Shown: in pieces, positions 25,282 to 34,881 of the stretch | How the letters are laid out: every line of letters starts with the position of its first letter | Position numbering within the stretch: position 1 is the stretch's first letter | Assembly (NCBI RefSeq): GCF_900115755.1 | Contig: NZ_FOXQ01000005.1 | Span: 62,001-126,000, forward strand | Direction of reading: 5' to 3' | DNA: 64,000 nucleotides | Source: Parafilimonas terrae | GTDB lineage: Bacteria > Bacteroidota > Bacteroidia > Chitinophagales > Chitinophagaceae | The notes under the pieces: model-generated | The model's database searches: none | What the model was told of the DNA's origin: nothing | The model's input: the letters and a program-made list of their open reading frames with translations, nothing else | Made by a program: the position numbers and the translations under genes

Positions 25282-26307
25282 ATGGCTGAAGAGCACAAAT
25301 TACCCACCATAAAAGAGATCGCCCAAAGGCTTAATATATCTGTATCCACTGTATCACGGGCTTTACACGATCATCCAAGCATTGGCCTGCGCACCAAGAT
25401 GCGGGTGCAGCAATTGGCTGATGAATTAGGTTATGAGCCTAATAAAATTGCCATCTTCTTCAAACAAAGAAAAACGTATGCCATTGGCGTTGTGCTGCCC
25501 AGCTTAATCGAAGAGTTCTTTTCAAAAGCCATCAGTGGTATAGAAGATGTGGCCAGAAAAAATAAATATCATGTTTTCATTGGCCAGTCGCACGATGATG
25601 TGGAGATGGAAAAAGAAATTATTACTGCAATGAAAGACCAGCATGTGGATGGTTTAATTGTGAGCTTAAGCAAGCAAACGAAAAATTATGACCATTTTAT
25701 GGCGCTGGAAAAATATAATATACCTGTTGTGTTTTTTGACCGGGTGCCTTCGCTATCCAATGTGCATAAAGTGGCATTTGATATGGTGAATGGCACTAAA
25801 CAAATGCTTGAGTTTCTAATTAAAAAAGGACATCGGCGCATTGGTATTTTAAACGGCCCTGAAGAAATGATCTCATCCAAAGAACGCACTGAAACCTATA
25901 AACAGGTAATGATAAAAAACAGGATAAAGATAGATATGAGCTTGGTAGAATCAACTGATCTTTCACTGGAATCCACTGCTACGGCTGTTGAAAAAATGCT
26001 GTCTTTAAAACCCAGGCCAACCGCCGTAGTTGCGATCAATGATTATGTGGCGCTGGATGGTATTCGCCACGCAAAAAAATTAAACCTTGAATTAAATAAA
26101 GACATAACATTTGTGAGCTATGCCAATATTCCCATTACCTCTTTTTTGCAAGACCCGCCATTTGCATCGGTAGAACAATATCCTTATAAACAAGGCAGCA
26201 TGGCGGCTGAAATTTTAATTGAACTGATGAACAATTCTTCTACATCTGAAAGTTTCCATAATATTCTTATTAACGGCGATCTTGTAATACACGCAACCGG
26301 GGAATAA
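25282..26307 (+). CDS. LacI-family transcriptional regulator
   Basis: 341 residues. The N-terminal helix-turn-helix is TIKEIAQRLNISVSTVSRAL (from residue 9), followed by the hinge helix region LADELGYEPN and the periplasmic-binding-protein-like sensor domain (YAIGVVLPSL..., GHRRIGILNGP, PTAVVAINDYVALDGIRHA). Such proteins bind palindromic operators with a central CG and respond to a sugar. A candidate operator lies between its stop and the kinase gene that follows. An imperfect palindrome (GGCAACGGTTTCC, 25198-25210) precedes the gene and could be an autoregulatory site. Confidence 0.92.
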   Translation: MAEEHKLPTIKEIAQRLNISVSTVSRALHDHPSIGLRTKMRVQQLADELGYEPNKIAIFFKQRKTYAIGVVLPSLIEEFFSKAISGIEDVARKNKYHVFIGQSHDDVEMEKEIITAMKDQHVDGLIVSLSKQTKNYDHFMALEKYNIPVVFFDRVPSLSNVHKVAFDMVNGTKQMLEFLIKKGHRRIGILNGPEEMISSKERTETYKQVMIKNRIKIDMSLVESTDLSLESTATAVEKMLSLKPRPTAVVAINDYVALDGIRHAKKLNLELNKDITFVSYANIPITSFLQDPPFASVEQYPYKQGSMAAEILIELMNNSSTSESFHNILINGDLVIHATGE

Positions 26308-26325
26308 CCTATACATGAAAATACA

Positions 26326-26337
26326 GCAACCGTTTGC
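26326..26337. promoter_or_regulatory. Candidate LacI-type operator
   Basis: GCAACCGTTTGC matches its own reverse complement at 10 of 12 positions and has the central CG expected of LacI-family operators. It lies 77 bases before the kinase start and 19 bases past the lacI-type stop. Confidence 0.35.
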
Positions 26338-26413
26338 GCATTATTTTGCATTAATAGTTTTATATGTTTGGCTTCAGAAAAGGTTTACTTCTCATACTGC
26401 CTAAACTGAAATT

Positions 26414-27493
26414 ATGATGAACGATATTTTACAGGCTTATGGTTTAATTACGCCTGGTTCCATTAAACCATTTGGGGACGGTTTAATTAACCATACATGG
26501 AAGATTGAAGATGAAAAAGGCAGTTTCATTTTACAAAAAATAAACACAGGCGTATTTAAGCATCCTGAATATATTTCAGAAAACATTAAAGCCGTTTCAG
26601 GCTATCTTTCGGTTCATCATCCCGCCTATTTTTTTTGCACACCAGTAACCACTACGCAGCTTGACGATCTTGTTTATACCAGTGAAGGCTGTTTCAGAAT
26701 GTATCCTTTTATTAAAAATTCTCATACCATTAATGTAGCGGAAAATGCAGGGCAGGCATTTGAAGCGGCAAGAATGTTTGGAGAGCTTACAAAATTGCTG
26801 GCTGGTTTTCCGGTAGATAAATTGAAGATAACACTGCCCGATTTTCATAATATATCTCTTCGCTACAACGATTTCCTTAAAGCTGTTGTGCATGGTAATA
26901 AAGAACGTATTCAACAGTCTTCATCGCTTATAAATTTTTTAAAGAGCCAGCAGCATATTGTTGCAGAATATGAGCAGCTAAAAACATCCGGCGCTTTAAA
27001 ACCAAGGGTCACTCATCACGATACCAAGATTAATAATGTATTGCTTGATGATAATAACAAAGGCATTTGCGTAATTGACCTCGACACTTTAATGCCCGGC
27101 TATTTTATAAGTGATGTGGGCGATATGATGCGTACTTATATTTCACCTTTTGGCGAAGAAGAAAAGAATTTTTCAAAACTTGAAATGCGGGAAGATTATT
27201 TTACCGCCATTGCTGAAGGCTACCTGTACGAAATGCGCAATGAATTAAATGAAGCTGAATTAAATCATTTTGTTTTTGCAGGAAAGTTTATGATCTACAT
27301 GCAGGCATTGCGCTTTCTTACCGATTATCTTAATAATGACATTTACTATGGCCGTAAATATGAAGAACACAATTTTGTGCGTGCCGGCAACCAGGTGCAT
27401 TTACTGCAATTGCTGATTGAGAAAGAAGCCAGGTTTCAGGAAATTACCAATCGTATCACTTTTCCTAAAAAAACCACCAGGCAAAACCATTAA
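26414..27493 (+). CDS. APH-fold sugar kinase (NahK-like phosphotransferase)
   Basis: 359 residues, cytoplasmic. The kinase catalytic loop is VTHHDTKINNVLLDD (HxD...N, near residue 199) and the metal-binding strand is VIDLDTLMPG (near 220), as in aminoglycoside phosphotransferase-fold enzymes. GDGLINHTWKI near residue 22 is the start typical of the N-acetylhexosamine 1-kinase (NahK)-like branch. The likely reaction is ATP-dependent phosphorylation of a hexosamine or another small sugar. The adjacent LacI-type regulator supports a sugar role. The exact substrate is not readable. Confidence 0.75.
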   Translation: MMNDILQAYGLITPGSIKPFGDGLINHTWKIEDEKGSFILQKINTGVFKHPEYISENIKAVSGYLSVHHPAYFFCTPVTTTQLDDLVYTSEGCFRMYPFIKNSHTINVAENAGQAFEAARMFGELTKLLAGFPVDKLKITLPDFHNISLRYNDFLKAVVHGNKERIQQSSSLINFLKSQQHIVAEYEQLKTSGALKPRVTHHDTKINNVLLDDNNKGICVIDLDTLMPGYFISDVGDMMRTYISPFGEEEKNFSKLEMREDYFTAIAEGYLYEMRNELNEAELNHFVFAGKFMIYMQALRFLTDYLNNDIYYGRKYEEHNFVRAGNQVHLLQLLIEKEARFQEITNRITFPKKTTRQNH

Positions 27494-27612
27494 TTAACAA
27501 CGCCACCGCTACCCTGATTTGTATATATTAAATTCACATAAACGATCCTTTAAAAACTTAATGCCCGGGTTTACTTCTCAAACATAATATTCATTGCTAA
27601 CTTGCGCCTTGC

Positions 27613-28353
27613 ATGTTTCAATCAAAAAAAAATATAATTGTTGGCAGAAACCCGGTTACAGAAGCGCTGCGGCAGCAATCGGGCGTTGATAAAATACTGC
27701 TGTTTAAAAATGCTTCCGGCGATGTGATCAATGAAATAAGAAAACTGGCGAGGGAACAAAATATTCCTGTTCAATATGTACCGAATGAAAAGCTGAACAG
27801 CCTTACCAATATCAATCACCAGGGCGTAATCGCCTATCGCTCAGCCGTTACTTACCAGGACCTTCAATCTGTTATCGACTGGGTAAATGATAAAGGTGAA
27901 ACAGCGTTATTGTTAATGCTTGACGGCGTTACCGATGTGCGGAATATTGGCGCCATCGCCCGCAGCGCTGTTTGCTGCGGGGCACATGCCATTATTATTC
28001 CCGATAAAGGCGTTGGCGCTTTAAACGAAGATGCCGTAAAAAGCAGCGCCGGCGCTTTGGAGAAATTAAATATTTGCCGCGTAAACAGCTTGCTGAAGGC
28101 CGTGGATGATTTACACCTGAACGGCATTAAGGTTTTTACAAGTGAAATGAATGCAAAGCAAAAACCATATGAACTTGACCTCGCCGGGCCATGCTGCATC
28201 ATTATGGGCAATGAAGAAAAAGGCGTTCAGTCTTATTTATCCAAAGCCGCCGATGCACATTTCACCATTCCCATGAAAGGTGAATTTGACTCGCTGAATG
28301 TTTCGGTTGCCGCAGGCATTATTTTGTATGAAACAATGAAACAAAGATTATAA
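27613..28353 (+). CDS. rlmB: 23S rRNA (guanosine-2'-O-)-methyltransferase RlmB
   Basis: 246 residues. An N-terminal substrate-binding domain (IIVGRNPVTEALRQ) leads into the SPOUT domain with the three motifs of the TrmH family: LDGVTDVRNIGAIARSA, CCIIMGNEEKGV and IPMKGEFDSLNVSVAAGI, which form the deep knot and bind S-adenosylmethionine. RlmB methylates G2251 (E. coli numbering) in the ribosomal P loop; related TrmH proteins with other targets cannot be fully excluded. The ATG follows a gap of about 120 bases from the kinase and is probably separately transcribed. Confidence 0.88.
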   Translation: MFQSKKNIIVGRNPVTEALRQQSGVDKILLFKNASGDVINEIRKLAREQNIPVQYVPNEKLNSLTNINHQGVIAYRSAVTYQDLQSVIDWVNDKGETALLLMLDGVTDVRNIGAIARSAVCCGAHAIIIPDKGVGALNEDAVKSSAGALEKLNICRVNSLLKAVDDLHLNGIKVFTSEMNAKQKPYELDLAGPCCIIMGNEEKGVQSYLSKAADAHFTIPMKGEFDSLNVSVAAGIILYETMKQRL

Positions 28354-28464
28354 ATGGTTTGGGCACATTCATTTGTTTTATTAATAATTTTATATTTATT
28401 AGTAACTGATTGAAAAGCTTTGCTATAACTTCGCGGCGCAATAACACGCTGTTAATACAACGAG

Positions 28465-29145
28465 ATGCTTAGAAAATCATGGTGGAAAATATTGAGTTTT
28501 GTTTTGCTGATGTACACTTGTATCATGGGCTTTCTCGTAAAAATACCGGTGCTCGACGGCCGGTTGCAGCAATCTATCCGTAACTTATTTTTCCATGTGC
28601 CCATGTGGTTTTGCATGATGGTGCTTTTCACGGTTTCTGTTATTTATGCAATTAAATCCTTAAACTCCGGCAAAATAATTCACGATCATTATGCAACTGA
28701 ATATGCCCGCAGTGGTATTGTGTTTGGCGTTTTAGGGTTGATAACCGGGTCCATCTGGGCAAAATATCAATGGGGTGCATTCTGGAGCAGCGACCCCAAA
28801 CAAAACGGCGCTGCTATTGCCATATTAATTTACCTGGCTTATTTTGTTTTAAGAGGCTCTGTTGATGATGAGAACAAACGTACGCGCTTAAGCGCTGTGT
28901 ACAACATATTTGCTTTTGCCATGCTTTTTCCAACCATCTGGATTTTACCGCGATTGACAGAATCATTGCACCCGGGCGGGCAGGGCAGCGAAGGCAACCC
29001 CGCCTTGAATGGTTCAGACCTTGCACCACAAATGCGCCTGGTTTTCTGGCCGGCTGTTATTGGCTGGACCTTACTGGGCGTTTGGATAACCACCTTAAGA
29101 ATAAGGTTACAATTGTATAAAGAAAAATTATTTGAATATGCTTAG
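28465..29145 (+). CDS. ccmC: CcmC-like cytochrome c maturation / heme-handling membrane protein
   Basis: 226 residues, six membrane segments. The tryptophan-rich periplasmic motif appears as WAKYQWGAFWSSDPKQ (near residue 98), with conserved histidines in FFHVPMWF and in ESLHPGG. This is the CcmC/CcsA heme-handling family. CcmC presents heme to CcmE for cytochrome c assembly. A CcmD-like gene overlaps its end. ccmA, ccmB and ccmE are not in the window, so the system is split or the rest lies elsewhere. Confidence 0.85.
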   Translation: MLRKSWWKILSFVLLMYTCIMGFLVKIPVLDGRLQQSIRNLFFHVPMWFCMMVLFTVSVIYAIKSLNSGKIIHDHYATEYARSGIVFGVLGLITGSIWAKYQWGAFWSSDPKQNGAAIAILIYLAYFVLRGSVDDENKRTRLSAVYNIFAFAMLFPTIWILPRLTESLHPGGQGSEGNPALNGSDLAPQMRLVFWPAVIGWTLLGVWITTLRIRLQLYKEKLFEYA

Positions 29146-29368
29146 GAAATTAGCGCTTCTTCTCTCTTTTTATTTTATAGCAGCAGGCAGCTATGCCCAG
29201 CAAATGGATTTATCAAAGGAAGAGCCTACTGATTTCATGAATGGCAGCGGGAAAATTTTTGTGGTAATGGCAGTGGCTGTTGTAATTGTTTTAGGGTTAT
29301 TTATTTACATAATTAACCTCGACAGGAAGATTTCTAAACTTGAAAAAGAACGTCCTTCGAAAAGCTAA
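29138..29368 (+). CDS. CcmD-family small membrane protein
   Basis: 76 residues from ATG 29138, which overlaps the ccmC stop by 8 bases (ATGCTTAG); a TTG two codons upstream is less likely. The product has a cleavable-looking signal (LLSFYFIAAGSYAQQ) and one membrane helix (VVMAVAVVIVLGLFIYII) followed by a basic tail LDRKISKLEKE. This matches the Bacteroidota CcmD-like proteins that sit next to ccmC. It probably stabilises CcmC. Confidence 0.75.
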   Translation: MLRKLALLLSFYFIAAGSYAQQMDLSKEEPTDFMNGSGKIFVVMAVAVVIVLGLFIYIINLDRKISKLEKERPSKS

Positions 29369-29425
29369 AAATTTTTTATTCATAAAAAACAAATGTTCAT
29401 TAGTCTAATTTAAAATAATCTAACG

Positions 29426-30844
29426 ATGGCAGACAAACACTATAATTTCTTTGAAAGTGTAACCCGGAGCTTTGACAAAGCAGCAAAGTTTACCCAATGG
29501 GAAAAGGGTATTCTCGATCAGATTAAAGCCTGCAACGCCGTTTACCGCATGCGGTTTCCCATTAAACGAGATGATGGTTCTATTGAGGTAATTGAAGCAT
29601 ACCGTGCTCAGCATTCACATCATAAAACACCCTGCAAGGGTGGTATAAGGTACAGCGAACTGGTTGACCAGGATGAAGTAATGGCGCTTGCTGCTTTAAT
29701 GACCTACAAGTGTGCCATTGTAAACGTACCGTTTGGCGGCGCCAAAGGCGGTATTAAAATTAACCCGAGAGAATTCAGCGCGTGGGAACTGCAGAAAATT
29801 ACACGACGTTATACTTCAGAATTGGTAAAAAAAGAATTTATCGGCCCGGGTACAGATGTGCCTGCACCCGATTATGGAACGGGTGAACGTGAAATGGCCT
29901 GGATACTGGACACTTACATGGCAATGCATCCCGGCGAAGTGGATGCTATGGGTTGTGTTACCGGCAAGCCCGTTGCCCAAGGTGGCGTAAGGGGAAGAAA
30001 AGAAGCTACCGGCCTCGGTGTTTTTTATGGCATACGCGAAGTTTGTTCCATGCCTGATGTAATGGAAAAATTAGGGCTTACAACAGGTATTGTTGGCAAG
30101 CGCATTGTTGTGCAGGGGCTTGGAAACGTTGGATATCATACCGCTAAATTTTTCAGGGAACATGGCGCCAAAATAGTAGCCATTGCAGAATTCGAAGGCG
30201 CTATTTACAATGAAGACGGGCTGAATGAAGAGGCCGTTTTCCAGCACAGGAAGAGCACTAAATCCATATTGGATTTCCCGGGCGCCACGAATTTAAAAGT
30301 AACCGGCGATGCACTTGAGCTGGAATGTGATATTCTTATTCCGGCAGCGCTTGAAAATGTTATTAATGGTGATAATGCTGCACGGGTTAAAGCTAAAATT
30401 ATTGGTGAAGCGGCCAATGGCCCTTTAACACCCGATGCGGATGAAATCCTGTCTAAAAAAGGCGTGCTCGTTATTCCCGATATGTACCTGAATGCCGGCG
30501 GCGTAACGGTTTCTTATTTTGAATGGCTGAAAAATTTAAGCCATGTACGCTATGGCAGGATGGAAAAAAGGTTCACCGAAAATTTAAATAAACATATCAT
30601 TGGCCAGCTGGAAGAACTTACCGGCAAAACCGTTGACAGCCGCGAAAAATTATTAATTGAACATGGGCCGGACGAGGTTGATCTTGTTTACAGCGGGCTT
30701 GAACAAACTATGATTGAAGCTACGCGTGAAATTATGGCCTGCTGGCATGCGAACGATAAAATACCTGACATGCGTACTGCAGCTTATGTTGTTGCTATCG
30801 ATAAGGTAGGAACAAGCTATGCCGAATTAGGCATCTTCCCATAA
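29426..30844 (+). CDS. gdhA: Glutamate dehydrogenase (Glu/Leu/Phe/Val family)
   Basis: 472 residues, cytoplasmic. The dehydrogenase blocks are intact: TPCKGGIRY (K71, substrate binding), FGGAKGGI (K107) and [19 protein letters not shown] with the catalytic Asp (about D149). The Rossmann domain carries [15 protein letters not shown]. It interconverts glutamate and 2-oxoglutarate plus ammonium. Cofactor preference cannot be decided by eye. The gene has its own strong hairpin terminator downstream. Confidence 0.9.
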   Translation: MADKHYNFFESVTRSFDKAAKFTQWEKGILDQIKACNAVYRMRFPIKRDDGSIEVIEAYRAQHSHHKTPCKGGIRYSELVDQDEVMALAALMTYKCAIVNVPFGGAKGGIKINPREFSAWELQKITRRYTSELVKKEFIGPGTDVPAPDYGTGEREMAWILDTYMAMHPGEVDAMGCVTGKPVAQGGVRGRKEATGLGVFYGIREVCSMPDVMEKLGLTTGIVGKRIVVQGLGNVGYHTAKFFREHGAKIVAIAEFEGAIYNEDGLNEEAVFQHRKSTKSILDFPGATNLKVTGDALELECDILIPAALENVINGDNAARVKAKIIGEAANGPLTPDADEILSKKGVLVIPDMYLNAGGVTVSYFEWLKNLSHVRYGRMEKRFTENLNKHIIGQLEELTGKTVDSREKLLIEHGPDEVDLVYSGLEQTMIEATREIMACWHANDKIPDMRTAAYVVAIDKVGTSYAELGIFP

Positions 30845-30865
30845 TTGTTACAAAAATTTTTTGGG

Positions 30866-30904
30866 AGATACACCAGCTTTGTTTGAGGCTGGTGTATCTT
30901 TTTT
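30866..30904 (+). terminator. Rho-independent terminator after glutamate dehydrogenase gene
   Basis: AGATACACCAGC (30866-30877) pairs perfectly with GCTGGTGTATCT (30888-30899) around a ten-base loop, followed by a run of Ts. It ends transcription from the plus strand 22 bases past the gdhA stop. Confidence 0.85.
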
Positions 30905-30919
30905 AGAATGGTTTGAAGA

Positions 30920-33274
30920 TTATCTTTTCAAAAGCGTGCCATCAAATAATTTCAGGATACGTTTGTATTCATCTGTCCAACTGCTGGGTTCCACAAAACC
31001 ATGATCTTCTACCGGGTAAGGCGCTATCTGCCAGTTATCTTTTCCCAGCTCAATCAGGCGTTGTGTTAAGCGCACCGCATCCTGGAAATTTACATTCACA
31101 TCAACCATTCCATGACAAATGAGTAAATGGTTTTTTAAACCATTTGCGAAATTGATGGGCGAAGAGCGTGCATACGCAATGCTGTCAGTAAAAGGTTCAT
31201 TTAAAATAGCAGCGGTATATTCATGGTTGTAATGCGCCCAGTCTGTCACCGGCCGCAAAGCTGCGCCCGCTTTGAAAACATCGGGCTGCGTGAACATAGC
31301 CATTAGTGTCATAAAACCACCATAGCTGCCGCCATACATGCCAATGCGTGTGGAATCAATCCCAAAATTTTGAACAAGGTAATGGGCGGCATCCACTTCA
31401 TCATCCAGGTCTTTCCCACCCATATAACGGTAAATGCCGGTGCGCCAGTCGCGGCCATAACCGGCGCTGGCACGGTAATCAACATCCAAAACAGTGTAAC
31501 CTTTATCAGCCAGCAAATTGTTGAACATCATTTCACGGAAATAATAACTCCACCAGTAATCCACGTTTTGCAGGTAACCGGCGCCATGCACAAAAATTAC
31601 GGCTGCATTATTCTTTGTGCCGGGCCTCGGCTCATAAATACGCGCATAAACATTGGCGCCATCTCTTGCCTTAAAAGTAAAAATCTTCGTGTCACGCCAC
31701 GGGTATAGTTTGAAAGAATCGCTCATTGCCTTATTGGTTACCCGCTGCGGCTTTGCACCAGGTTTTATTTCCTGCACATACAATTCCCAAGGCTTGGTTT
31801 GATAGGAATAACGATAAGCCAGGTATTTATTATCAGGTGATAAATACATTTCATAGCCGCCGGTGAGCGAAGTGAGTTTTGTTTTATTACTGCCATCAAT
31901 ATTTATCCTGTAAATATTTTGTTTGCCGGGATGCTCTTCGTTTGTTACGATGTAAAAGAACTTTTTATCAGTGCTTAAAATTGCTTTCTGAATTTCATAG
32001 TTGCCGCTCGTAACAGCATGCTTTTGATGTGTGTTGAAATTATAAGTGTATAAATGCGAATAGCCGGTTGCTTCGCTTTTAAAATAAAAGCTACTGTTGT
32101 TTATCCAGCCAATGTTGGCAGGTTCAAGCCAGGCAATGCCGGGCCCTGCAATCCAGGCATCATCACGCTGGTGATCTATTAAGCTAAGTTTGCCCGTGGC
32201 GGCATCCAGCTGCATTATCCAGCGGTCTTTCTGATCAAGCGAAAAAATATCAACTACACACACGCTGCCTTCATCATTCCATAAAACGCTTTCTATGCGC
32301 AGCTTTCTTTTATTGCCGGCAGAATCTTTTGCTTCGTTTGGATAATCCTTCACATAACCCGGTGTATAATGAATAAAAGGAATGGAGTCGGTTGAAATTT
32401 TTATAACCGTATCTTTCAATTTGTCAAAAACAAAAAAAGAAAAAGTTCCATCGGGCCTGCCAGCTTTTGTGCCCGCTGGTATTTCAGCAGTATATCCATC
32501 GCTGGTAACATAGTTGGGAACGATTGCCCGCCTGGCATCAGGATTCCTTTCAAATAAAGTATAGGCAATAAACCTTCCATCGCTGCTTACCGTTAATTGC
32601 TGCACGCTTTTATTGCCCGTATAAATCGTGCGAAGCGGCTTTTCTTCTTTGTTATTTTCAAGAAATTCTTTGCGGGCATCTTTTTTATCCTGCCTGCTTT
32701 TTATTACGGAAGAAGTACGCAGTGCCTCATCGTTCAGCCATTGCTGCTGTTTGGAAAACTGTTTGTCTTCGGCAGGTGCAGCGCCTTTTTTAAAATGCGC
32801 TAACTGTTTTGTATTGCCGGTTAAGGCATTCCATTCATACAGGTCATTATCTAAACGGTAAACAATTTTGTTATCATCTTTCAGAAATACCGGGTCCGAT
32901 TCTTCTGCTGTTGTTTGCGTAACACGTACAATATTTTGGTTGGCTGTTGCAAGCAGGTAAACATCGTTGTTATGTATAAAAACAATTTTCGTTCTGGCTG
33001 CATTATGTCTTCCGTTATTAATATCTTCTGCAAGCTTTGCCGTAAGATAATTCTCCTTTTCTGTGCTGCCGCTTGCAAGCTGATAATTGTAAGCGGAATC
33101 GCTGCTGTTATTTTCCGGGTTCCAGCTAAAGTGAATGGATCTGCTATCGTAATTCCAAAATATTTGCGATGGCGAAGTACCAATCCATTTTGGATCACGC
33201 ATTATTTGTTCAACGGTAAGCTGCGCATAAGAGGCAAAAGGCAACAGCAGCAAAAGTGGCAGAAATTTTTTCAT
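30920..33274 (-). CDS. S9-family prolyl oligopeptidase / dipeptidyl peptidase IV-like protease
   Basis: 784 residues with a signal peptide (MKKFLPLLLLLPFASYAQ), so periplasmic or outer-envelope. The N-terminal two thirds form a beta-propeller with repeated blade-like segments. The C-terminal alpha/beta-hydrolase domain has the nucleophile in GMYGGSYGGFM (Ser near residue 648), Asp in HGMVDVNV and His in VEDHGF, a full Ser-Asp-His triad. Likely role: release of dipeptides from peptides taken up or met in the envelope. A copy of repeat R2 and a 24-codon mini-frame precede its start, and dnaN is divergent. Confidence 0.9.
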   Translation of the reverse strand: MKKFLPLLLLLPFASYAQLTVEQIMRDPKWIGTSPSQIFWNYDSRSIHFSWNPENNSSDSAYNYQLASGSTEKENYLTAKLAEDINNGRHNAARTKIVFIHNNDVYLLATANQNIVRVTQTTAEESDPVFLKDDNKIVYRLDNDLYEWNALTGNTKQLAHFKKGAAPAEDKQFSKQQQWLNDEALRTSSVIKSRQDKKDARKEFLENNKEEKPLRTIYTGNKSVQQLTVSSDGRFIAYTLFERNPDARRAIVPNYVTSDGYTAEIPAGTKAGRPDGTFSFFVFDKLKDTVIKISTDSIPFIHYTPGYVKDYPNEAKDSAGNKRKLRIESVLWNDEGSVCVVDIFSLDQKDRWIMQLDAATGKLSLIDHQRDDAWIAGPGIAWLEPANIGWINNSSFYFKSEATGYSHLYTYNFNTHQKHAVTSGNYEIQKAILSTDKKFFYIVTNEEHPGKQNIYRINIDGSNKTKLTSLTGGYEMYLSPDNKYLAYRYSYQTKPWELYVQEIKPGAKPQRVTNKAMSDSFKLYPWRDTKIFTFKARDGANVYARIYEPRPGTKNNAAVIFVHGAGYLQNVDYWWSYYFREMMFNNLLADKGYTVLDVDYRASAGYGRDWRTGIYRYMGGKDLDDEVDAAHYLVQNFGIDSTRIGMYGGSYGGFMTLMAMFTQPDVFKAGAALRPVTDWAHYNHEYTAAILNEPFTDSIAYARSSPINFANGLKNHLLICHGMVDVNVNFQDAVRLTQRLIELGKDNWQIAPYPVEDHGFVEPSSWTDEYKRILKLFDGTLLKR

Positions 33275-33609
33275 ATCGGAGGTAATTAAAAAGAGCCTGT
33301 AAAAAACATTGTGAATATAACCCGCTTAAAAGCCTTGCAGAAATTTTTTCGCCGGTTCATTCGTACATTTTTATTTTTCAATAGCCTCATGGAACCTCGC
33401 TATGCATATCTCCCTATGTAGCGAAAAGTTATTATGCCCGGTTTCATTCGTATCTGTTGCAATTTTAAGCACAAACAATTCACATTTTAAGTCGGTGTGC
33501 TTTTATGCATATATCCGCCTGCGGGCATGTAAACAAATTGATTTAGGTTTGCCTATACGGCGAATAAAACTTTCTCTATATATTGCCGCAAAAAATAAAA
33601 GATATACGA
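33275..33609. other. Divergent gap between S9 peptidase and dnaN, with repeat R2
   Basis: 335 bases. It contains repeat R2 copy A (33355-33453), a 24-codon minus-strand frame (33360-33286) that starts inside it, and a 14-base direct repeat GCAGAAATTTTTTC at 33259-33272 and 33337-33350. No protein-coding gene is convincing. No TAnnTTTG box is obvious for dnaN. Confidence 0.5.
33355..33453 (-). repeat. 98-bp dispersed repeat family R2, copy A
   Basis: Bounded by GTTCATTCGTAC (left) and TTTCATTCGTAT (right), with the central block GTTCCATGAGGCTATTGAAAAA (minus strand; conserved core GTTCCATGAG). Two other copies are at 52193-52289 and 59954-60050. On the minus strand its downstream end reads GTACGAATGAAC, where the ATG opens a 24-codon frame. 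Confidence 0.75.
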
Positions 33610-34725
33610 ATGAAATTCATTGTTTCTTCTTCAGCTTTACTAAAACATCTGCAGCAGATAAACGGTGTGATAAATGCCAATACGGTGTTGCCTATTCTTG
33701 AAGATTTTTTGTTTGAAATTGAAGACAAAAAGCTCACCGTTGTTGCTACCGACCTTGAAACAGTGATGGGTGTTCAAATGGATGTGGAAAGTAAAACCGA
33801 TGGTAAAATTTGCATACCTGCGCGTATTTTGATGGATTCATTAAAAAACATTTCAGACCAGCCGCTTACTTTTAATATAGACAAAAATTTTTCAGTTGAA
33901 ATTACAAGCGATAACGGTAAGTATAAAATGATGGGTGAAAACCCTGATAACTTTCCCAAAGCGCCCGAAGCGGATGATGCCAACAACTTTACAGTTACCA
34001 GCAGCGCTTTGCTCAACGGCATTAATAAAACTTTATTTGCTGTAAGCAACGATGACCTGCGCCCTGCCATGACAGGTATTTTCTTTGAGCTTTCAAAAAA
34101 TGCAGTGCAGTTTGTTGCAACCGATGCGCACAGGCTTGTTCGTTATAAAAGAACAGATGCTACCAATGCCAATGCAGACAGTTTTATCGTTCCAAAAAAA
34201 CCTTTGAACCTGCTGAAGAATGCATTGCCTGATAATGATGATGAAATAACCGTAAGCTATAATAACAATCATTTTTTTGTGACGCATGGTGAAACAAGGC
34301 TGAGCTGCCGCCTGATAGATGCACGTTTCCCCGATTATAAAGTGGTGATACCGGCAGATAATCCTTATAAGCTTACTGTAAACCGCACCGATTTTCAAAG
34401 TGCATTGCGCCGTATTAATATCTTTAGTAATAAAAGCACTAACCAGGTTGTATTAAGCATAAACGGAAGTGAATTGCAGCTTACCGCGCAGGATGTTGAT
34501 TTCAGTTCAGAAGGTAATGAACGTATGAATTGCGAGTATGACGGGGAAGATTTGCAGATTGCTTTTAATGCTAAATTTTTAATTGAACTTTTAAATGCTT
34601 CCGAAAGCGAGAATGTGGTGGTTGAATTATCCACTCCCAATAAAGCCGGTATAATAAAGCCAACTGAAAAAGAGGAGAATGAAGAGCTTTTAATGCTGGT
34701 GATGCCACTTATGTTAAACGTATAA
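33610..34725 (+). CDS. dnaN: DNA polymerase III beta subunit (sliding clamp)
   Basis: 371 residues from ATG 33610; the frame extends nine codons upstream to a TTG, but MKFIVSSSALLKHLQ is the standard clamp start. Three repeated clamp domains are visible, with ATDLETVMGVQ, FVATDAHRLVRYK and a C-terminal LLMLVMPLMLNV (usual ending of the PMR/PMRL type). The length is right for the family. The ring tethers polymerase III and other proteins to DNA. dnaA and gyrB/recF are not adjacent, which is common in this phylum. Confidence 0.95.
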   Translation: MKFIVSSSALLKHLQQINGVINANTVLPILEDFLFEIEDKKLTVVATDLETVMGVQMDVESKTDGKICIPARILMDSLKNISDQPLTFNIDKNFSVEITSDNGKYKMMGENPDNFPKAPEADDANNFTVTSSALLNGINKTLFAVSNDDLRPAMTGIFFELSKNAVQFVATDAHRLVRYKRTDATNANADSFIVPKKPLNLLKNALPDNDDEITVSYNNNHFFVTHGETRLSCRLIDARFPDYKVVIPADNPYKLTVNRTDFQSALRRINIFSNKSTNQVVLSINGSELQLTAQDVDFSSEGNERMNCEYDGEDLQIAFNAKFLIELLNASESENVVVELSTPNKAGIIKPTEKEENEELLMLVMPLMLNV

Positions 34726-34750
34726 TATTTGATACAGCTTTATAAAATTA

Positions 34751-34776
34751 AAGGCCCGGTTTGAGGGCCTTTTTTA
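34751..34776 (+). terminator. Rho-independent terminator after dnaN
   Basis: AAGGCCC (34751-34757) pairs with GGGCCTT (34765-34771) and a T-run follows. It lies 25 bases past the dnaN stop. Confidence 0.75.
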
Positions 34777-34881
34777 TTTGACATAAGTATGAACCCTTGT
34801 GCGCAGCCTGCATTTTTTATTAAGAACATGCCGCCGTTTCACCTGTTATACAACCCAAAAACAATCTTATCTTTATTCAAT

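Noticed and set aside
33402-33701. 99-codon plus-strand frame over the dnaN start
   Set aside because: It covers repeat R2 and the dnaN start in another frame.
34789-34881. Upstream ATG of the nitrilase-like gene
   Set aside because: The 31 extra residues do not resemble a signal peptide or the family start, whereas ATG 34882 begins the first strand.
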